This document shows positions 4,755-8,230 of a DNA stretch of 8,230 nt, in pieces. The stretch is from Candidatus Woesearchaeota archaeon. GTDB taxonomy: Archaea; Nanobdellota; Nanobdellia; SCGC-AAA011-G17; JACQNH01. The notes under the pieces are model-generated. The model ran no database searches, had not been told where the DNA came from, and saw only the letters and a list, made by a program, of their open reading frames with translations. The stretch is taken from contig JACQNH010000065.1 of NCBI GenBank assembly GCA_016203175.1, positions 1 through 8,230 of the forward strand. Direction: 5' to 3'. Position 1 is the stretch's first letter; the number at the start of each line of letters is the position of its first letter. The translations under genes were made by a program, and so were the position numbers.

Positions 4755-7703
4755 ATGCCAATTCAACATTATGATTTTCAAACATTACAAAATATAAAAA
4801 AAGAAGTTTTAGAAAAAGGAAAAAAGAATAATTTTAGAGCTAACTCAAATAAAATCTGGGAAAAAAGGTATTTAAAAATAAATCCTGATAATTCAAAAGA
4901 AACTATAGAAGACAGGGTTGCAGGAATTGCTGTAGATGTTGCAACAGCAGATGTTCCATATTATAAGAAAACTAATATGAATGAAGAAGAAATATTAGAA
5001 AGAGTCAAAAACCTGTCACACCAATTCTACGCCATGATGATTGAAGGAAGATTCTTACCAAATACCCCAACAATAATTAATTTTTTTAGATGGAAGAAAA
5101 AGAATGGTGGATTTGTACAAAGAGATCAAATGGGTTCTGCATGTTTTGTATTACCAATTGAAGATAATTTAGGAACAGAAGAGCCTGGAGAAGGAATAAC
5201 AGATGCAGCAAAGCACCAAGCTTTAATTCATAAAGATGGTGGTGGAACAGGATTTGCATTACATAAACTAAGACCAGCTGGAAGTTTAATTGAATATGAT
5301 CCAGAAATTCATAAATCCTCATTTGGATGGGAATCTTCAATAGGGATTGCAAGTGGTCCATTATCCTTTTGGGAACATATCCTAGATGCAGGTACAAATG
5401 CTATAAAACAAGGTAATACAAGACGGGGCGCAAATATGGCAATTATGCGCGTAGATCATCCAGATTTTTTAGATATAATGTATGCAAAATTTGGAAGTGA
5501 AAAAAGAATTAAAAATTTTAATGTGTCAATGGCTTTAACAGATGAATTTATGAAGGCAGTTATTAATGGTACTTATTATAGATTATTTAATCCCCATACA
5601 AAAACAAATCTTAAAAAAATAGATTTATGCCCCCAAAAAAGATTTCAAGAAATTTTAGAAGAAAATAAGAAGAACCCATTTAACCCAGTTACAACCCCAT
5701 CTATATACCTAGCAGAAGATGGTAAAACATTAATCAATGCTTATAGGGGAACAGAAATTGGTATTGTAATTGATGAAGTATTAATAGATGCCAGAAGAGT
5801 TATAGAAGAAATAGCTAAATTAGCAGCATCTAATGGTGAACCAGGTGTTTTCTTTATAGATAGAGCAAATATGTTTAATCCAACCCCATTAGAAGATAGA
5901 ATAGAGGCTACAAATCCATGCGGTGAACAACCTATACCCCCAAATGACGCGTGTAATTTAGGATCCCATAATCTAGCAAAGTATGTAAAATTTGACAAAG
6001 AAAAACCTGATTTTGATTTTGATTTTTTTGGAGGTGATATTGAACTAAGTGTAAGACTTTTAGATAACGTCATAGACAGAAATGATTTTCCGTTAAAAAG
6101 AATAACTGAAAAAGTAATGAAAGAAAGAAAAATTGGACCGGGATTTATGGGGATGGCAGATGCTTTAATGTTACTTGGATTAAAATATGGTAGTAAAGAG
6201 GCTAATGAAATGGTGGGAAGATGGACTAACTTTTTCGCAGAGAAAACAGCAGCAACCTCAGAAATATTGGCAAAAGAAAAAGGTACATTTGGGGCTTGGA
6301 AAGGAAGTATTTATGATCCAAAATCAGAAGCTTACAAAGATTTAATAGCAACTAATCCACCAATGAAACATTTCTATGGAAAACCAAGACGCAATAGTTA
6401 TGCACAAACCCAAGCACCAACAGGAACAATAAGCAGATTAGCAGGTTGCTCTTCTGGTATTGAACCTACATTTAGTTTAACCATGGTGTCAAATGTTATG
6501 AATACAAATCTTTTTGATGTATCTCCTGGAATGATTGAGGCGTTAATTAAAGCAGAAATTTTCACACCAGAAATTAAAAATTATATAGATGAAATTAAAA
6601 TAGAAACAAAATGGAATGGATTGTACAATGAAGGATTTCCTGTATTCCACAAATCCACTCAAAATTTAGAAGCACAAGTACAATTATTAAAAGCGATAAG
6701 TGATAATGGTGGGGTAATAGAGGTAAATAAAGATACTCCCAACGATATAAGATATCAAATTGAAATAATACCTAAAAGCATAAGAGATATTTTAATTACA
6801 TCCTCTGAGGTTAATCTTGAAGGACATTTAAGTGTTCAAGAAATCTGTCAGAAATGGAATGATAGTGCAATAAGTAAAACCTTAAACCTTCCATCAAATG
6901 CAACTCCTGCTGATGTTGTTGAAACTTATATTGAAATGTGGAAGAGAGGATTAAAAGGCGGAACTGTTTATATAGATAAAAGTAGAAGCTTCCAAATATT
7001 AAATAGAACGAATACGGCTAGTAATGGAAAAGCAGAATATCAAAGACCATTATTACAAGAAGCAATTACAATTGAACTCCCCTTGGGCAATCCTTTCCTA
7101 CCTCAAGGTGAGCATATTGATGAGGAAAAAACTCCAAGGGTATTTGTTACAATTGCCTATGACCCTATAAGCAAAAAAATTAATAGCATTTTTGGGAATA
7201 CATCTACAGGAACCGCTTATACACAGATGGATACTATTGCAATGACAAAATCCTGGTCAAGAATACTAAAGTTAGAAGGTAATCCTCATAAATTAATAAA
7301 AGAGCTTGAACAATTGCCCGCACCAACACATAGAGGAAGTTTAATACCTCCTGGAGGGAATTATTCTGATCGTCTAGAAACAGGTACTTTAGCCGAAGCT
7401 GTAAAACAAGGTTTATATGCCCTTAGATTTTTAACAGATGATTTTACTAATTTTGGAGAAATAAGAAAAAGATACTCTCAAGCAAGAGATTCCTTAAAAA
7501 ATATAATTAACGCAAAAGGGATTTTAGTTAAAGATAATGGTGAAAGACCTAATATTTTTGGGTCTGATTTACTTTCAAAACTAGATCTAATGGCTAGTGT
7601 TGGAGACCATTGTCCATACTGCCATGCAACACCACCAAATGCTAGAGTAATTGAGGGTTGTATAAAATACGAATGTTGTGGAGAAAGTAAATGTAACGTA
7701 TGA
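4755..7703 (+). CDS. nrdJ: Class II ribonucleotide reductase, adenosylcobalamin-dependent
   Basis: A 982-residue enzyme that reduces ribonucleotides to deoxyribonucleotides using a radical made from adenosylcobalamin. Visible in order: N-terminal RNR domain (about 30-110); C130 in GSACFVLP, first redox cysteine; KQGNTRRGANM (218-228), specificity-site region; NPCGEQ with N387, thiyl-radical C389 and E391; C400 in ACNLGSHNL, second redox cysteine, 11 residues after C389 as in the Thermotoga maritima enzyme; PTGTIS (555-560), phosphate loop; AISKTLNLP (705-713); a TSCPD-like domain (about 770-860); and a Cys-rich tail with C953-x2-C956, C969, C974, C975 and C980. The last pair is CX4C, which fits a swinging redox arm beside a zinc site. 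No N-terminal ATP-cone is seen, so overall activity control may rest on NrdR. It is longer than the roughly 830-residue T. maritima protein. Codons end in A more often than in the cysteine desulfurase gene. No partner subunit is needed. Confidence 0.97.
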   Translation: MPIQHYDFQTLQNIKKEVLEKGKKNNFRANSNKIWEKRYLKINPDNSKETIEDRVAGIAVDVATADVPYYKKTNMNEEEILERVKNLSHQFYAMMIEGRFLPNTPTIINFFRWKKKNGGFVQRDQMGSACFVLPIEDNLGTEEPGEGITDAAKHQALIHKDGGGTGFALHKLRPAGSLIEYDPEIHKSSFGWESSIGIASGPLSFWEHILDAGTNAIKQGNTRRGANMAIMRVDHPDFLDIMYAKFGSEKRIKNFNVSMALTDEFMKAVINGTYYRLFNPHTKTNLKKIDLCPQKRFQEILEENKKNPFNPVTTPSIYLAEDGKTLINAYRGTEIGIVIDEVLIDARRVIEEIAKLAASNGEPGVFFIDRANMFNPTPLEDRIEATNPCGEQPIPPNDACNLGSHNLAKYVKFDKEKPDFDFDFFGGDIELSVRLLDNVIDRNDFPLKRITEKVMKERKIGPGFMGMADALMLLGLKYGSKEANEMVGRWTNFFAEKTAATSEILAKEKGTFGAWKGSIYDPKSEAYKDLIATNPPMKHFYGKPRRNSYAQTQAPTGTISRLAGCSSGIEPTFSLTMVSNVMNTNLFDVSPGMIEALIKAEIFTPEIKNYIDEIKIETKWNGLYNEGFPVFHKSTQNLEAQVQLLKAISDNGGVIEVNKDTPNDIRYQIEIIPKSIRDILITSSEVNLEGHLSVQEICQKWNDSAISKTLNLPSNATPADVVETYIEMWKRGLKGGTVYIDKSRSFQILNRTNTASNGKAEYQRPLLQEAITIELPLGNPFLPQGEHIDEEKTPRVFVTIAYDPISKKINSIFGNTSTGTAYTQMDTIAMTKSWSRILKLEGNPHKLIKELEQLPAPTHRGSLIPPGGNYSDRLETGTLAEAVKQGLYALRFLTDDFTNFGEIRKRYSQARDSLKNIINAKGILVKDNGERPNIFGSDLLSKLDLMASVGDHCPYCHATPPNARVIEGCIKYECCGESKCNV

Positions 7704-7714
7704 ACTTAAAATGA

Positions 7715-7734
7715 TTATTTTCTTTTTAAATTTA
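7715..7734 (+). terminator. T-rich terminator candidate after nrdJ
   Basis: The stretch 7715-7734, starting 12 bases after the nrdJ stop, holds T runs of three to five. It lies in the 28-base gap before the convergent hicA and reaches the hicA stop codon. It fits an archaeal hairpin-free terminator for the nrdR-nrdJ transcript. Confidence 0.4.
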
Positions 7735-7957
7735 TTTATATTTTCTAAAAAACTCTCCTCTATCAATTTTCATTTCTTTTAAAATTGCTAATAGTAATCC
7801 ACGACCTATGTCTTTATTTGCGTGGATAGGTACTATAGTCGACCTTCCATCTTGATGTCGATAAAATCTGTGGCTGCCTTTTTGCCTAATAAAACTAAAC
7901 CCCCCCTTTTTCAAGAAATTTGCATAGTTCTTTTGATGATAATAAAGGTAACTTCAA
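7732..7957 (-). pseudogene. hicA: hicA mRNA-interferase toxin, frameshifted in a G7 run
   Basis: The 3' frame (from 7914 down) encodes a clear HicA body: GGFSFIRQKGSHRFYRHQDG, VPIHANKDIGRGLLLAILKE and a final EFFRKY. GSH holds the catalytic histidine of this double-stranded-RNA-binding-like toxin fold. HicA cleaves mRNA and is neutralised by HicB. The missing N-terminus is found in another frame, beginning at a TTG (7955-7957) and reading KLPLLSSKELCKFLEKGG, exactly the usual HicA start. The two halves are separated by seven G (plus-strand C, 7900-7906); six would give an intact protein of about 74 residues, whereas as written the upstream frame meets TAG just after the run. A GAGGT lies just before the TTG, inside the end of hicB, and the hicB stop is two bases away. 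It may be a decayed gene, a phase-variable or slippage-corrected toxin, or a homopolymer sequencing error. Confidence 0.85.
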
Positions 7958-7959
7958 TT

Positions 7960-8196
7960 TTATACCTCAACTTCTTGAACCCCTATAAACTTTATATTTT
8001 CTTCCTTAACTTCTTCTTTTTCTTGAGATTGTACTTCTAAGCAAAGTTCTATTGCTTCCTTTATGTTTCTCATAAGATCGTCTAAGTTTTCACCCTGAGT
8101 TAGACACCCCTTTAATTCAAGTACTTTACCTACATAAATACCATCCTCATCTTGTTCTATTATAGATAACTTTGAATAAATAGGTTTTTGAGTATT
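7960..8196 (-). CDS. hicB: HicB-type antitoxin (start unresolved)
   Basis: The frame encodes a typical HicB: SIIEQDEDGIYVGKVLELKG, CLTQGENLDDLMRNIKEAIE and LCLEV, then a charged linker and the C-terminal FIGVQEVEV often seen on small archaeal HicB proteins. HicB binds and blocks the HicA toxin, and some members repress their own operon. It lies upstream of hicA with two bases between stop and start, so this is a hicB-hicA order operon. The frame is open from 8196 (an in-frame TAG is at 8197-8199), but no ATG, GTG or TTG occurs before the conserved core. Either a rare start such as ATT at 8179-8181 is used, or a frameshift near 8164 separates the true N-terminus, since another frame reads SKTYLFKVI at the matching place. 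The coordinates give the open frame, not a proven start. Confidence 0.85.
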   Translation of the reverse strand, partial: NTQKPIYSKLSIIEQDEDGIYVGKVLELKGCLTQGENLDDLMRNIKEAIELCLEVQSQEKEEVKEENIKFIGVQEVEV

Positions 8197-8230
8197 CTAT
8201 CTGCTCAAAAACATTAAAATCCCTAATTAC

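Noticed and set aside
5086..5397. Minus-strand open frame of 103 codons
   Set aside because: It is antisense to the conserved part of nrdJ and shows no protein-like motifs.
5741..6073. Minus-strand open frame of 110 codons
   Set aside because: It is antisense to the NPCGEQ catalytic region of nrdJ.
4755..7703. An intein or large mobile insertion in nrdJ, considered because the protein is 982 residues long
   Set aside because: The conserved motifs run in order with no homing-endonuclease or splicing motifs visible between them; the extra length seems spread out.
7822..8040. Plus-strand open frame of 72 codons
   Set aside because: It is antisense to hicA and hicB; the Phe/Leu-rich tail comes from the Glu/Lys-rich HicB linker read backwards.

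Overview
The window looks like a piece of chromosome from an uncultivated, AT-rich archaeon, most plausibly a DPANN lineage such as Woesearchaeota or Pacearchaeota. The evidence is an archaeal/eukaryotic-type RNase P protein (Rpp21/Rnp4), TATA-box promoters in place of bacterial -35/-10 pairs, very low G+C (roughly 30% by eye), short tightly packed genes, and a mix of strong Shine-Dalgarno sites with apparently leaderless starts. The lineage below Archaea is inference.

Layout. At 1-100 is the 3' end of a plus-strand gene I do not recognise. At 235-775 are two nearly abutting plus-strand genes: a 72-residue Cys-rich, ferritin-like helical protein and the RNase P protein Rnp4. Rnp4 overlaps tail to tail with a minus-strand block read from 1956 down to 758: a winged-helix regulator, a DoxX-type membrane protein (20-base overlap with the regulator) and a SprT-like zinc metalloprotease. 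A NifS/IscS-type cysteine desulfurase (2070-3188, minus) is divergent from a small Cys-rich two-helix membrane protein (3294-3491), which is followed by a TVP38/TMEM64 (DedA-like) membrane protein (3514-4209).

The functional centre is the nrdR-nrdJ operon (4299-7703, plus). It encodes the ATP-cone repressor NrdR and a 982-residue adenosylcobalamin-dependent class II ribonucleotide reductase. In the 89-base gap before nrdR I can read an archaeal TATA box followed by two 16-base elements that fit the bacterial NrdR-box consensus, with 15 bases between them. This is the tandem geometry known from bacteria. It suggests an intact, self-regulated bacterial-style NrdR circuit placed on an archaeal promoter, and it is the most interesting signal in the window.

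At the right end, convergent with nrdJ, is a hicB-hicA type II toxin-antitoxin pair on the minus strand. The hicA toxin is split by a one-base excess in a run of seven G (C on the plus strand, 7900-7906). The hicB antitoxin has a convincing body but no canonical start codon in frame. The module is therefore decaying, phase-variable or affected by sequence error.

No rRNA, tRNA, CRISPR array, insertion sequence or long repeat was seen.
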